This document shows, in pieces, positions 1 through 8,846 of a stretch of DNA of 64,000 nucleotides (its first letter is position 1; every line of letters starts with the position of its first letter). Below the pieces are notes generated by a model. That model was not told the origin of the DNA, did no database searches, and saw only the letters and a program-made list of their open reading frames with translations. Origin of the DNA: Paenibacillus sp. G2S3. Lineage in GTDB: Bacteria; Bacillota; Bacilli; Paenibacillales; Paenibacillaceae. The DNA is taken from positions 1,860,001 to 1,924,000 of the forward strand of contig NZ_CP126095.1 of the NCBI RefSeq assembly GCF_030123105.1. Direction: 5' to 3'. The position numbers were made by a program, and so were the translations under genes.

Positions 1-159
1 AAAGAACAAAATCTGTACAATGTGACCTTACCTTACGGAACCCAGGAGAAAAATGGGGAACAAGGAGATGGTTATCTCATTGTGAAGAGCAAATACACCG
101 GGTTAAGATGCGCCGTATGGAGCAAGGAGAATCGAGTTACGACGGGTATGGGAGTTTAG
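1..159 (+). CDS. 3' end of an unidentified gene (partial)
   Basis: An open frame runs from the first base to a TAG at 157-159, giving 52 residues that end in ...TTGMGV. The start lies outside the window. The fragment is polar and has no membrane segment or motif I recognise. It ends 16 bases before the first WXG100 gene, so it is probably in the same operon and may be a type VII secretion component or substrate, but the sequence alone does not show this. Confidence 0.5.
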   Translation, partial: KEQNLYNVTLPYGTQEKNGEQGDGYLIVKSKYTGLRCAVWSKENRVTTGMGV

Positions 160-175
160 GGTGGAGGTGCAGCTA

Positions 176-523
176 ATGTCAGTTAGTCCATCAGAAATTA
201 GGGGAATGGCTTCGCAGATTCATAGTCTAACCAATGATGTGAACAGTACTTCAAAGAAACTGCAAAGTGACTACACACAATCGGCCAGCTATTGGACCGG
301 TACAGCTTCTAAGGCATTTCAAAGCGAATACAACGAGCTGGATAGCGAGATGAAGAGCCTGCTCAGAATGCTGGAAAGGCTGGAAAGCGGAGTCCAAAGA
401 GTGGCTTCAGAAGTGAACCGTGCTGAACAGGAAAGAGAAGAGAAACGAAGACTGGCAGAGAAAGCGGCACAAGAGGCGCTGAAACAAAAGCAATTGGAAA
501 AACAAAAGCAAAGCCAGAAGTAA
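176..523 (+). CDS. WXG100 family protein (ESAT-6-like)
   Basis: 115-residue helical protein of the WXG100 type. These proteins form helical-hairpin dimers and act as secreted substrates or as partners of larger type VII effectors. The W-x-G turn is seen as YWTGTASKAF near residue 45, between two predicted helices, and is followed by a Lys/Glu/Gln-rich charged tail that is longer than in typical EsxA proteins. ATG 176 is preferred over GTG 161 because GGAGG at 163-167 sits about 8 bases before it. It is followed within 45 bases by a second WXG100 gene and then by lipase-like genes, which suggests the pair serves as targeting partners for those. The secretion ATPase and membrane core genes are not in the window. 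Confidence 0.85.
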   Translation: MSVSPSEIRGMASQIHSLTNDVNSTSKKLQSDYTQSASYWTGTASKAFQSEYNELDSEMKSLLRMLERLESGVQRVASEVNRAEQEREEKRRLAEKAAQEALKQKQLEKQKQSQK

Positions 524-568
524 TGACAGGGGTGCGGAGCTGAAATGCTTTGAAGGGAGGTGAATATT

Positions 569-868
569 GTGGCAGGAAACAATCTTACATTTAATCCGGA
601 TCAGGCACTAGGTGTAGCTAAGTCAATCAAGACCAAAGCAAGCAATGCAGATACACTTATCAAACAATTGCAATCTGAAATTCATGCCGTTAGCGGTTGG
701 TGGCAAGGAGAATCACAGACTGCTTTTGTACAACAATTCGATGGACTTATGCCTAGCTTTAAGGAAATGGTTCTCTGTGTAGAAAATATCAGCAAAAACC
801 TAACGCAAATTGCTAACATCAAGCAACAAGCTGAGCAAGAAATGGCAAGTAAACTGCGCGGAAAATAA
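569..868 (+). CDS. WXG100 family protein (second copy)
   Basis: 99-residue small helical protein with the turn GWWQGESQTAF near residue 46, which satisfies the W-x-G signature. GTG 569 is chosen because AGGGAGG at 553-559 lies about 9 bases upstream; the in-frame GTG at 560 overlaps that ribosome binding site. It differs strongly from the preceding WXG100 protein, which fits heterodimer partners rather than a recent duplication. It probably acts with the neighbouring lipase-like proteins in type VII secretion; this is inferred from gene order. Confidence 0.85.
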   Translation: MAGNNLTFNPDQALGVAKSIKTKASNADTLIKQLQSEIHAVSGWWQGESQTAFVQQFDGLMPSFKEMVLCVENISKNLTQIANIKQQAEQEMASKLRGK

Positions 869-963
869 TGCTGGCATACATAACAAGGCGGATTTTGAAC
901 GATCTGCCTTGTTAGTATGATTTTAAGTAAGCATGAAGAGAATTTATATGGGGGGTTCTGTAA

Positions 964-2103
964 GTGAAGCTGACCGAACAACAATACATAACGCTGGCCT
1001 CAGTTGTAGAAGCAGCAGATGGCCTCGAACTGACGGATAGTCTGGCTTTTGCTGGTGCAGCAGCCTATGCCTATAAAAATGAGCATGATGATAGATTGAT
1101 TATCTTTACATATAAAGGCAATGATTGGCTCGCTGATCTGCAGTCTCTGCTAAGCGGCCAGAGCAGCATGCCGGAGGAAGCATCAAGATTTTTATTAAAG
1201 AACAAAGGGGAGAGGGATTGCCTGGTTACTGGTTATTCCATGGGCGGAGCTTTAGCTCTTTATGCAGCATCGGTTAATGAGGGGATTAGCGGTGTAGTAT
1301 TCGACGCACCGGGTATCGCAAACATTCTGTCCGCGGAGCAAAATGGCAAGCTTCAGGTTAAAAATATTGTGGCTTATAACAGTCTTGTATCCGCATTAGG
1401 CAAACATAACGAAGAGATTGTATTTGCTAAATCGGGTATAGAAGAAACGGAATTTTTGATTCCTGATTCGCTTTGGCAGCGCTATACTTTTGACTCCAAG
1501 GGGAATGTGATTACAGGTGAAAAAGGGAATGCTTATGCTTTGCTATCCAAGATTAATATCCTAACGGAAGAGCATACGCCTGTTTTTGATGCTGTTATGA
1601 GCGGATTTGGGGATACCGTCGGACTAACCGAACGTGCATCAGATCATTTGGGGTATGTGATATTTACTTTAATAGATCAGCTGGATGTAGGAAAAGTGCG
1701 AGGTGCACTGATTGAAATTGCCCACAAATATGAACGAATGTTGGATGCGAAGTTCAGCGAGTGGAGAACCGAAATGAATAATATCCCGGAAGCCTTCTTA
1801 TTCGATGACATCCGTGCGAAGTTTGAACAATTATCCGAAGCAACCATGCTCGAGGCAGCGGAAACGGCGGAAGAGTTGAATGAAATCACGCAAGCTGTCT
1901 TATCCATCCTTCTGATTTGCAGTCCGGTAGGAGATAAGCTGTTGGACCACGTAGAAGAATGGTTGGATAAACTGACAAATGCCCTCATGGAACGTATGGA
2001 GAAACTAACCAACCAAATGACATTACACCTCGATAAGGTGGTTGAAACGAACATGAATCAAATGTTCAAATTTCCAGAGTTGAAGCTGGAATTTGAATTC
2101 TAA
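964..2103 (+). CDS. Alpha/beta-hydrolase (lipase-like, DUF2974-type) protein
   Basis: 379 residues; GTG start after GGGGGG (949-957). A nucleophile elbow GYSMGG is present with Ser92, followed by VFDAPGI, which matches the FNAPG segment of the lipase encoded at 2980. At the place where that lipase has its catalytic Asp (KNDIVPAL, D237) this protein reads YNSLVSAL (S143), so the acid may be missing; His207 could be the base. The C-terminal half (about residues 215-379) is predominantly helical and amphipathic, with no signal peptide. The helical tail and the neighbouring WXG100 genes suggest a type VII substrate or a partner of the larger lipase. Catalytic activity is uncertain. Confidence 0.7.
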   Translation: MKLTEQQYITLASVVEAADGLELTDSLAFAGAAAYAYKNEHDDRLIIFTYKGNDWLADLQSLLSGQSSMPEEASRFLLKNKGERDCLVTGYSMGGALALYAASVNEGISGVVFDAPGIANILSAEQNGKLQVKNIVAYNSLVSALGKHNEEIVFAKSGIEETEFLIPDSLWQRYTFDSKGNVITGEKGNAYALLSKINILTEEHTPVFDAVMSGFGDTVGLTERASDHLGYVIFTLIDQLDVGKVRGALIEIAHKYERMLDAKFSEWRTEMNNIPEAFLFDDIRAKFEQLSEATMLEAAETAEELNEITQAVLSILLICSPVGDKLLDHVEEWLDKLTNALMERMEKLTNQMTLHLDKVVETNMNQMFKFPELKLEFEF

Positions 2104-2143
2104 TCGCTAACTGGAATCGCCATCTAAAAGGAGTGAAGCCAGC

Positions 2144-2980
2144 ATGAAAAAGATTTTTACAAGGAAGGTGTTGACTCTGATGTTGATATTATCAATGTTC
2201 AGCTTTATGGGCTGTGGATCCGGGTCCAGAGATGAGAAAGCGGAAAAGAAAATTTTAAGTTTTATGCAGGAAAAGTATGGTGAGGAATTTGTTCTTGATG
2301 GCATAGGCGGCGGCTGGGGAACGATGAACAACAATACGTTGAAGGCGATCGTTAAGCCTAAAAAGGACGAAACGATTAAAGTAAAGGTAGAAATTACGAA
2401 GGATCTTGAAAAGGTATATGACAAATATCTAAATCAGGTAGTTGCAAAAAATGACGAACCAACAATTCAAGAAATGGCTGCGAGTATTTGGCCAGACAGC
2501 AAGATTACCATTGCTAATGATACTGGGCTTGTTTATCCCGAACATAGCGATACGAAGATGTCCTATGAGCAATTTTTAAAGTTATACCCAACGAATACAC
2601 TTGTAATTATGATCTATCTTAATAGTGAAAACTATATCAATAGTAAAGGTAATATGGATCAAAAATCAGAAATTGAAAAGTACATGGCTCTTGCCAGAAT
2701 GCTACAGGAAAAAGGATACGTTAGTAGTGATATATCAATAGGCTATCTAACTCCTGAGGCCTATGAACGATTTGATGAACTCAAAAAAACTGAGGACAAT
2801 ATCTCACAATTTTATAGTGATGAAACTCGAAAAACAGGAGTCATTAACATAGTAACGGTGAGTGGATATAGTTTAGGGACAGATGGACAGATTAAAGAGT
2901 CGCGAGAAGAGATAGAAGAGTTTTTCAATAAATGGAAAGAGAATAGGTTAAAAAGCTTTGAACAAAGAGGGGGATTGTAA
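2144..2980 (+). CDS. Secreted lipoprotein, candidate immunity protein
   Basis: 278 residues with a clear lipoprotein signal: MKK-R charged start, hydrophobic core, and lipobox FMGC at residues 21-24, so it should be anchored outside the membrane. The mature N-terminal part (EKKILSFMQEKYGEEF followed by beta-rich stretches) resembles small cystatin-like lipoproteins found next to secreted toxins. Its stop overlaps the ATG of the downstream lipase by one base (TAATG), so the two are translationally coupled. In staphylococci the type VII lipase toxin TslA is encoded with a lipoprotein immunity protein, TilA, and this gene occupies the equivalent place. The immunity role is inferred from position. 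Confidence 0.65.
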   Translation: MKKIFTRKVLTLMLILSMFSFMGCGSGSRDEKAEKKILSFMQEKYGEEFVLDGIGGGWGTMNNNTLKAIVKPKKDETIKVKVEITKDLEKVYDKYLNQVVAKNDEPTIQEMAASIWPDSKITIANDTGLVYPEHSDTKMSYEQFLKLYPTNTLVIMIYLNSENYINSKGNMDQKSEIEKYMALARMLQEKGYVSSDISIGYLTPEAYERFDELKKTEDNISQFYSDETRKTGVINIVTVSGYSLGTDGQIKESREEIEEFFNKWKENRLKSFEQRGGL

Positions 2981-4905
2981 TGGCTGATCCTGATAATATT
3001 TCAGAGGTTGAGTTAAAGCAAATCTCGCAGCTAGTATATTTAGATATACTAGATATTGAAACACTGAACTCAAAATACCTGAAAGGTTTCAATAATATTA
3101 CACTCGGCGAAGTTCTCATTTTCTACTCCTCTCCCGAAGGTCAGCAACAATTAAAAGAACGCTTTCCTGACGATCTTAACGGAGTCAAAGAATACGAGCA
3201 GTGGAATGATCTCATAGAGCAGATGAATAAACCTCCATATCAGAATTGGGAAATCTCCAATATCGTCTCTCATAATAAAAAAGAGGAATCTGGCTTTGTT
3301 GCATTTACAGTGGATACCAAGAACGGGGCGAAGGTAGCTGCGTTCCGGGGCAGTGAACCTATGGATAACCCACTTTACCTTAATGACTGGAAAAACAATG
3401 GAACAACTGCATATGCTATTGAATCTTTACAACAAGCGGAAGCTAAAGAATATATGGATAATTTCAATATAGATGGGAGTTATGAATTATATCTGAGCGG
3501 GCATTCGCTGGGTGGCAACCTGGCTTTATATTCTTCCTTTATTCTGCCGGAGGATCTGCGTAAATATCTCGTTTCGGCTTCAACCTTCAATGCTCCGGGA
3601 TTTAATGGAGACGTGCTAGATAGGTTCAAATCGAATATTGATGAAATGAATGAAAACGGACAAATCAAAGAGTTCAGGAATAAAAATGACATCGTTCCGG
3701 CTTTATTTCAAAATCCTTCGGCAGGTATTTATATTGATACAAAATCGGAAGGAGCTGCCAGCCTTGCTCATCACTCTCTGTTTTCACTGGAGATCGCTGG
3801 GAACAATGTGACCTTTCAACGTTCAGATTCACAGACTCGGGCTTTGGTTCCTAACCTTGTGCATAATATTACAGTGGGTCTGGAAATTGTGCCGGGCCCT
3901 CTAAAGGAAGCGTTGGTCGAAGGGGTTTTTAAAGTACTGGATGGGGAAGTGGATCTACGGCCATTAGCGTTCGCAGGAATAGCTGTAGTTGGTCTTTTTA
4001 TGGTGACTGTTGGACCTGTTGCAGTTGTTACTGCAGCGATTGCTGCAGCTTTAGCTACGCTCGTTGTCACTATAAAAGCTCTGATTGCGCTTTATGTGAT
4101 CGGTTTTGTAATTGACAGTGTGATTCCTTGGATTGAGCAAAAGGTGGAGGACATTAAGGAGAGAGTGGTCTCCTTTTATAATCAAAGCGTAGAATTTGTA
4201 ACGAATATGGTGACAGAAGCTGTCCGAGTAACTAATCTGATCGGTGATAAAATTGCAGAGTTTTCACAAAAGGTAAAGCACGCAGTCTCTGATTTTATGA
4301 CAAAAATGAAAGATGGTTTCAATCGTTTTGTAGAGAACACCATTCAATATATTGAAGCTCAAAAGGAATATTGGATTAGTGTAAAAGACAAAGCAATGAA
4401 GAAAATGGGGGATATTTTCCAAAGTGTAAAATCTAAAATTAAGAAAACCAAGGATGAATTTATCGCTGGTGTACGCACGATTAGTGATTCAGCGATCAGC
4501 AAAGTCAAATCGACCGTAACGAAAACCATAACGAAGATTGCAGTTGCATCCGCTAGTGTCATTCAAGGAGCCAGGATCTTGGCGAATATGGATAAACTGG
4601 AGAGTCTACAGAAAAGTCTGGTGCGTAAGGAAGAGAGTATTGCTGAAGCCGTCGAGAGGATATTATCCATAGCTTCTGGAGTAAGCTCTAACGTGGGCAG
4701 AGCTTACAGTGAATCTTATGTTCAAGCTCAATTAAGAGAAGTTCAGCGTTTAAGCAACGAAGTCCGGACACAGAAAAGTCGTGTAACAACAGTGATAAAT
4801 AGCAAAACTGCAGGCCTAAGATACACTGTAACAAAATATCGGGAGATTGAATCCAAAATTGTTGCAGCTGCCCGTGCAAGTACCACTACAATACACTTGA
4901 ACTAA
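2980..4905 (+). CDS. Large lipase-type protein, probable type VII secreted effector with N-terminal catalytic domain
   Basis: 641 residues with three regions. Residues about 90-270 form a lipase-like alpha/beta-hydrolase with elbow GHSLGG (Ser176), FNAPG, Asp237 in KNDIVPAL and His264/265 in LAHHSLF, which is a plausible Ser-Asp-His triad. Residues about 329-380 are strongly hydrophobic (Val/Ala/Gly-rich), enough for one or two membrane segments. Residues 385-641 are long amphipathic helices rich in Lys/Glu/Ser. There is no N-terminal signal peptide. This order, enzyme first and helical targeting-like domain last, is the reverse of LXG toxins and matches the reverse-domain lipase toxin TslA. 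Target lipid and secretion route are inferred. Confidence 0.75.
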   Translation: MADPDNISEVELKQISQLVYLDILDIETLNSKYLKGFNNITLGEVLIFYSSPEGQQQLKERFPDDLNGVKEYEQWNDLIEQMNKPPYQNWEISNIVSHNKKEESGFVAFTVDTKNGAKVAAFRGSEPMDNPLYLNDWKNNGTTAYAIESLQQAEAKEYMDNFNIDGSYELYLSGHSLGGNLALYSSFILPEDLRKYLVSASTFNAPGFNGDVLDRFKSNIDEMNENGQIKEFRNKNDIVPALFQNPSAGIYIDTKSEGAASLAHHSLFSLEIAGNNVTFQRSDSQTRALVPNLVHNITVGLEIVPGPLKEALVEGVFKVLDGEVDLRPLAFAGIAVVGLFMVTVGPVAVVTAAIAAALATLVVTIKALIALYVIGFVIDSVIPWIEQKVEDIKERVVSFYNQSVEFVTNMVTEAVRVTNLIGDKIAEFSQKVKHAVSDFMTKMKDGFNRFVENTIQYIEAQKEYWISVKDKAMKKMGDIFQSVKSKIKKTKDEFIAGVRTISDSAISKVKSTVTKTITKIAVASASVIQGARILANMDKLESLQKSLVRKEESIAEAVERILSIASGVSSNVGRAYSESYVQAQLREVQRLSNEVRTQKSRVTTVINSKTAGLRYTVTKYREIESKIVAAARASTTTIHLN

Positions 4906-4946
4906 TTATATCAGGAATAGAAAACTAAATTGAGAGGAGCAGTTAT

Positions 4947-5801
4947 ATGAAAAAATTAATGAGTTCGCTAGTTGTATTGCTAATGGTAGCCCTGTTTTCT
5001 TCGAATTTCTCTGGTTTAGCAGCAAGTCTTCCTTTGAGGGTGATAGTAAATGGAGAAAAAGTTAATTTTCCAGACGCTCAGCCTTTTATCGATGCGCAGC
5101 AAAGAGTTCAGCTGCCCGTTCGTTTTATAAGTGAAGCCCTCGGAGCTAAGGTGTTATGGGACAGTAAGGCTAAAAAAGCGACGATTTCGCTTGACGGAAA
5201 AACAATGGGTGTCTATATCGGGAAAAAGAGTTATGAGCTCAATGGAAAAACGAAACAAATGGATACGGCTGCACTGTTCAAACAGTCAAGAACTTTTGTC
5301 CCGCTTCGATTTGTCTATGAAGGACTCGGTGTAAATGTGAAATGGGATGATGCCGTGAAGACGGTTTACATCACCACTCCGGGAAATGAGCCCCCTCCAA
5401 GCAGCCAGCCAACAACTTCAACAGAACCTAAAGAGGCAGTAGTGCTTGGATTTAAGATTCCGTATACCGAAATGGGACCGAGTCTTGATCCGGCTTATGT
5501 ATCTGAATCAAAAATGGTAGTAACTGCTTATGAAAAAGTATTAACTGGCTATGTTGATATGGAATTCACTATTAGTTTTACTCAAAATGGCGCAGATCCA
5601 GTTCAAGCTATGAATGAGACAGAAGCCATTCTTCGCCAACAAATTGAGAGCAATGTTGTGGATTCTATCATGAGTTATGTTCGAAGTAAAAAACAAAGAA
5701 GTGATGCATTACCATATAAGCTGTTTGAGGCTAAAAATTATAAAATTGATGTTGTCTCTCCGGGGATGGACGATATAGGAATAGGATTATACAAAAAATA
5801 A
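4947..5801 (+). CDS. Secreted copper amine oxidase N-terminal (stalk-type) domain protein
   Basis: 284 residues with a Sec signal peptide (MKKL start, hydrophobic core, AAS around residue 27). Residues about 28-145 are the Cu-amine-oxidase N-terminal domain fold common in Paenibacillus surface proteins: IVNGEKV, LPVRFISEALGAKVLWD and a second RTFVPLRFVYEGLGVNVKWD repeat. A Pro/Ser/Thr linker (about 148-160) leads to a 120-residue C-terminal domain I do not recognise. These domains serve as wall or extracellular modules and are not oxidases. It lies 41 bases after the lipase gene and 47 bases before the next secreted protein, apparently in the same operon. Confidence 0.8.
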   Translation: MKKLMSSLVVLLMVALFSSNFSGLAASLPLRVIVNGEKVNFPDAQPFIDAQQRVQLPVRFISEALGAKVLWDSKAKKATISLDGKTMGVYIGKKSYELNGKTKQMDTAALFKQSRTFVPLRFVYEGLGVNVKWDDAVKTVYITTPGNEPPPSSQPTTSTEPKEAVVLGFKIPYTEMGPSLDPAYVSESKMVVTAYEKVLTGYVDMEFTISFTQNGADPVQAMNETEAILRQQIESNVVDSIMSYVRSKKQRSDALPYKLFEAKNYKIDVVSPGMDDIGIGLYKK

Positions 5802-5848
5802 GCTAAAAAGTAGAAGAGGTAGATATCATTAATAGAATAGGTGACTAT

Positions 5849-8581
5849 ATGAAAAAATCATTATGGCTTAGTGTAATCACAATATTAATTTTTCAATCGC
5901 TAGCATCTTCTGTCTTTTCGGCTCAGTCGAGTGATGATGCAGGTAATAATGTTCCGAAAACTACTGCTGAAGTGATTGAGAATATTAATGAGGATATGGA
6001 TCTTCTATACGGACTAGCTAATTATTATCCTGCCCAAACAACATTTGGAACGTTAAGAACAGAGCTGATTCAGAAAAACTTAGATAACAATACTTATAAT
6101 TTCGATATGGTTTATGGGCAGAGCCATGGACCTGTGCTCGTCCATAAGAACAATATGTATGCTTATTCTGGATATACGGTTACGGGAGATTCCGTATCTA
6201 CTGAAGGAGCCCCCTGGTATGCTGGGTGGAGTGGCACAAAAATTCAGGATTTCAACATGATTGAGATGCCATGGCAAAATCCCGCTGTGCGAACCAGCTA
6301 TGGTATCAAAGGAAATAAATTTGACAGATATATAGATACGAATAACGAATATCTAATGCAATCAAATGGATCTTTTGAACAATCCATAATTACAGGACTT
6401 AACGAGGATTACGCAGGCAAAACGTATGAGAAATTTATGTACAACAATCAAAATAGCACACTCAAAGACAAACCTGTCTACACACTGAATGCCACCCCAT
6501 CCAAAGGTGGGAAATGGATAGATTATGTACACGTCTTACAGCCGCCTACCTATCTGTCATGGGGATCAGGCAGGATTTACATCCAGGGCTCGGATGGAAG
6601 TATTACTTACTTAGGCATTTCTATTGCTCCTTTTATTTTGCAGGCAAATGACCTATCCCCTCATATTGAAACCATGCCGACCGGCGCGGTAGCGGGACAA
6701 GAGGTAACCGTCGGGATCAGACTCAGATCTAGCTTCGCTATCGAGAAAACGACAGATTACGCATGGAAGATCACGAGTAACGGGAAAGAGATCCCTGTAA
6801 AATATCACGGACATGCATCAACGTTAGCAGGTGAAATTACGCTTGCGGCTAATATGGCGGACAAGATTCTTTACGCGACATTTACAATGCCTGAGGAAGA
6901 TGCATACATCCAGTTTAATCTGAATAGGCAGAAGTCACCTAAGGAAGTCATGTACGGAAATAATGAGCTTTACGGATGGATTAAGAAGGTCTCCGCGATG
7001 CCAACAACCAAAGGCTCCTTTGATCTGGATTATAATGTGTTATCAAAAAAAGTGAAATTTGGTTTGGCCGATGGCGCTGCTATAAAAGCTGTTTTACAGC
7101 CGCCATATGCTGATTTTACTTGGAGTGGGAATGCTACAGGCGCCTTGGAAGTAACCAATAATTCGGATACTATCTATCGTTATTTCCGAGTGGAAAACAA
7201 TCCGGTCGTAGACGATGCTGCTAGTACAATAGTAAGAAAACCTAACATTATTGCTAGTTTACAGCGCCCTGATTTCGGTGATGATCCGGTTAACGGTAAG
7301 TGGTATATTAACCCTGCTCCTTACACACCCAATCAAAAGTCAGGTAATATCAGTTTCCAAGGTACCGTGAGCAGGAATTATACCCGTGATTATCAGGTAT
7401 GCAGCACCAGTAAGAACGCAGAAGGCAAGGATGTTGAAACCTGTAAAACATATACGGAGAGCGGCAATACTTCGGCTCCATTTACACCAGGTGAGGACGA
7501 AAGAACCATTCGGACCTATATTTATAACGGGCTCGAACAAATCGCACCGAAGCTGTACAAGAATTCAATAGACAAGAACAAAGCGGATTCTTTGATCAGA
7601 AAGCTTCTCTGGACAAGCGAGCCTTACAATTATAATGTGATCCGCTGGATGGCTCATGAAGATGAGAATGAGATCTTGCAGGATTGGACGAAAGTAAAGG
7701 GTAAATTCGAGCGGATCTTTACACAGCAGGCAAGCGGAGATATCGGCTGGAAAATAGAGAATAGCATGGCTCAAGCTTATAAGAAAGCCAGAGCTACCGC
7801 CAAAAAAATGCTAAATAACAAATCTGATTACGATACTGCCGTGTTTGCAACCGATAAACAGCTGCAAGGATATGATTATCCGATTAAATCGGGGTATTAT
7901 TTTAACCCTATTGGCACCTATACCTTTACGCTAGAGACGGTTACGTTTAAGGACACGGATAAAGACACGAAGGATCATAAGGATCTTGTTGAAGACCTTA
8001 CAAATTCTTTCCGATATGAGACAGATCTTATGTATATTAATAATGATAAGGTTGCGGTTAATCTGCGGAATGAACCTCTAAGCAAAAGCGGAAATAACTT
8101 TGCAAGAAAGTCAGCAGCTTTATCGGTAGAGAATAACACCGGTGTAAATAATGCGAAATTGCTGACGGTTGAGAACAGCTTTACTAAAGAGGTGGAAGAG
8201 ATTCCATATTCCCAGGATAGAGAAGATGATAAAGGCACCTATGAATTCTGGAAGAATATACTAGAGGGTTACTCGCAGTCTAGCACACTGGGAAGCTTCA
8301 ACAATTTCAAATACCGTGAATATGTGGGCTTGAATCAGCATATGTACAAGATCACGGAGAAGTCTACGGTGACGATTACGATTAATAAAGACCATATTCC
8401 TGTTTATACTACAGCTGAAATGCCAGACGGCAAGTACTATGTCAAGGCTTGGCTGGCAGACGTGGAACTATCCAAGAGCACCAATGCATACAAATCACTG
8501 GGCAAGCTGGTCGGTATAAAGCCGCTGGATCAGATTGAGGTTACGGTAAAGGGTTCCATGTTCGATGATCTGAATAACTAA
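5849..8581 (+). CDS. Large secreted protein of unknown function
   Basis: 910 residues with a signal peptide (MKKSLW, hydrophobic core, cleavage near VFSAQS at residues 22-27). I recognise no catalytic domain. The mature protein is polar, rich in Asn, Lys, Tyr and Thr, and beta-rich in its middle. It has two cysteines about 15 residues apart near residue 520 (QVCSTSK ... VETCKTY) that could form a disulphide loop. A strong terminator follows, so this gene closes the block that starts with the WXG100 genes. A surface or extracellular structural role is only a guess. Confidence 0.75.
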   Translation: MKKSLWLSVITILIFQSLASSVFSAQSSDDAGNNVPKTTAEVIENINEDMDLLYGLANYYPAQTTFGTLRTELIQKNLDNNTYNFDMVYGQSHGPVLVHKNNMYAYSGYTVTGDSVSTEGAPWYAGWSGTKIQDFNMIEMPWQNPAVRTSYGIKGNKFDRYIDTNNEYLMQSNGSFEQSIITGLNEDYAGKTYEKFMYNNQNSTLKDKPVYTLNATPSKGGKWIDYVHVLQPPTYLSWGSGRIYIQGSDGSITYLGISIAPFILQANDLSPHIETMPTGAVAGQEVTVGIRLRSSFAIEKTTDYAWKITSNGKEIPVKYHGHASTLAGEITLAANMADKILYATFTMPEEDAYIQFNLNRQKSPKEVMYGNNELYGWIKKVSAMPTTKGSFDLDYNVLSKKVKFGLADGAAIKAVLQPPYADFTWSGNATGALEVTNNSDTIYRYFRVENNPVVDDAASTIVRKPNIIASLQRPDFGDDPVNGKWYINPAPYTPNQKSGNISFQGTVSRNYTRDYQVCSTSKNAEGKDVETCKTYTESGNTSAPFTPGEDERTIRTYIYNGLEQIAPKLYKNSIDKNKADSLIRKLLWTSEPYNYNVIRWMAHEDENEILQDWTKVKGKFERIFTQQASGDIGWKIENSMAQAYKKARATAKKMLNNKSDYDTAVFATDKQLQGYDYPIKSGYYFNPIGTYTFTLETVTFKDTDKDTKDHKDLVEDLTNSFRYETDLMYINNDKVAVNLRNEPLSKSGNNFARKSAALSVENNTGVNNAKLLTVENSFTKEVEEIPYSQDREDDKGTYEFWKNILEGYSQSSTLGSFNNFKYREYVGLNQHMYKITEKSTVTITINKDHIPVYTTAEMPDGKYYVKAWLADVELSKSTNAYKSLGKLVGIKPLDQIEVTVKGSMFDDLNN

Positions 8582-8588
8582 AGGTCAG

Positions 8589-8624
8589 ACACCCTTCATG
8601 CAAAGATGCATGGAGGGTGTTTTG
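8589..8624 (+). terminator. Rho-independent terminator of the type VII block
   Basis: ACACCCTTCATGC pairs with GCATGGAGGGTGT around a short AAAGAT loop and is followed by TTTTG. It lies 8 bases after the stop of the 910-residue gene. Confidence 0.85.
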
Positions 8625-8846
8625 TTAAAAATATAAGAACGTATAAGTTTCACGTTATACATTATCCTTATATTTCTCGATTAAACGCTTAGCGTCATTG
8701 TAAGGACGCCGAAGGTGTTTATACTTATTGTGATAGCGCTTCATTCGACGTATAATTAGGGCTGGTGATTGCTTTTTTTAATGATATTATTCATTTGTGT
8801 ATGGGTAGCGTGTTAACTTCTAACTAGAGAAAGGGAGATAATTGCT
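8625..8846. other. Intergenic region upstream of the sugar kinase
   Basis: No ORF. A weak CcpA-like sequence (TGATAGCGCTTCAT near 8731) has three mismatches to the cre consensus, so it is not called as a site. The ribosome binding site AAGGGAG of the next gene is at 8831-8837. Confidence 0.5.

Noticed and set aside
4070..4905. Separate coiled-coil gene inside the large lipase frame
   Set aside because: The frame is continuous from 2980 to 4905 without an internal ribosome binding site, so one multidomain protein is more likely.
8725..8750. CcpA (cre) site upstream of the fructokinase
   Set aside because: TGATAGCGCTTCAT has three mismatches to the cre consensus, too weak beside the clearer sites at 59.8 kb.
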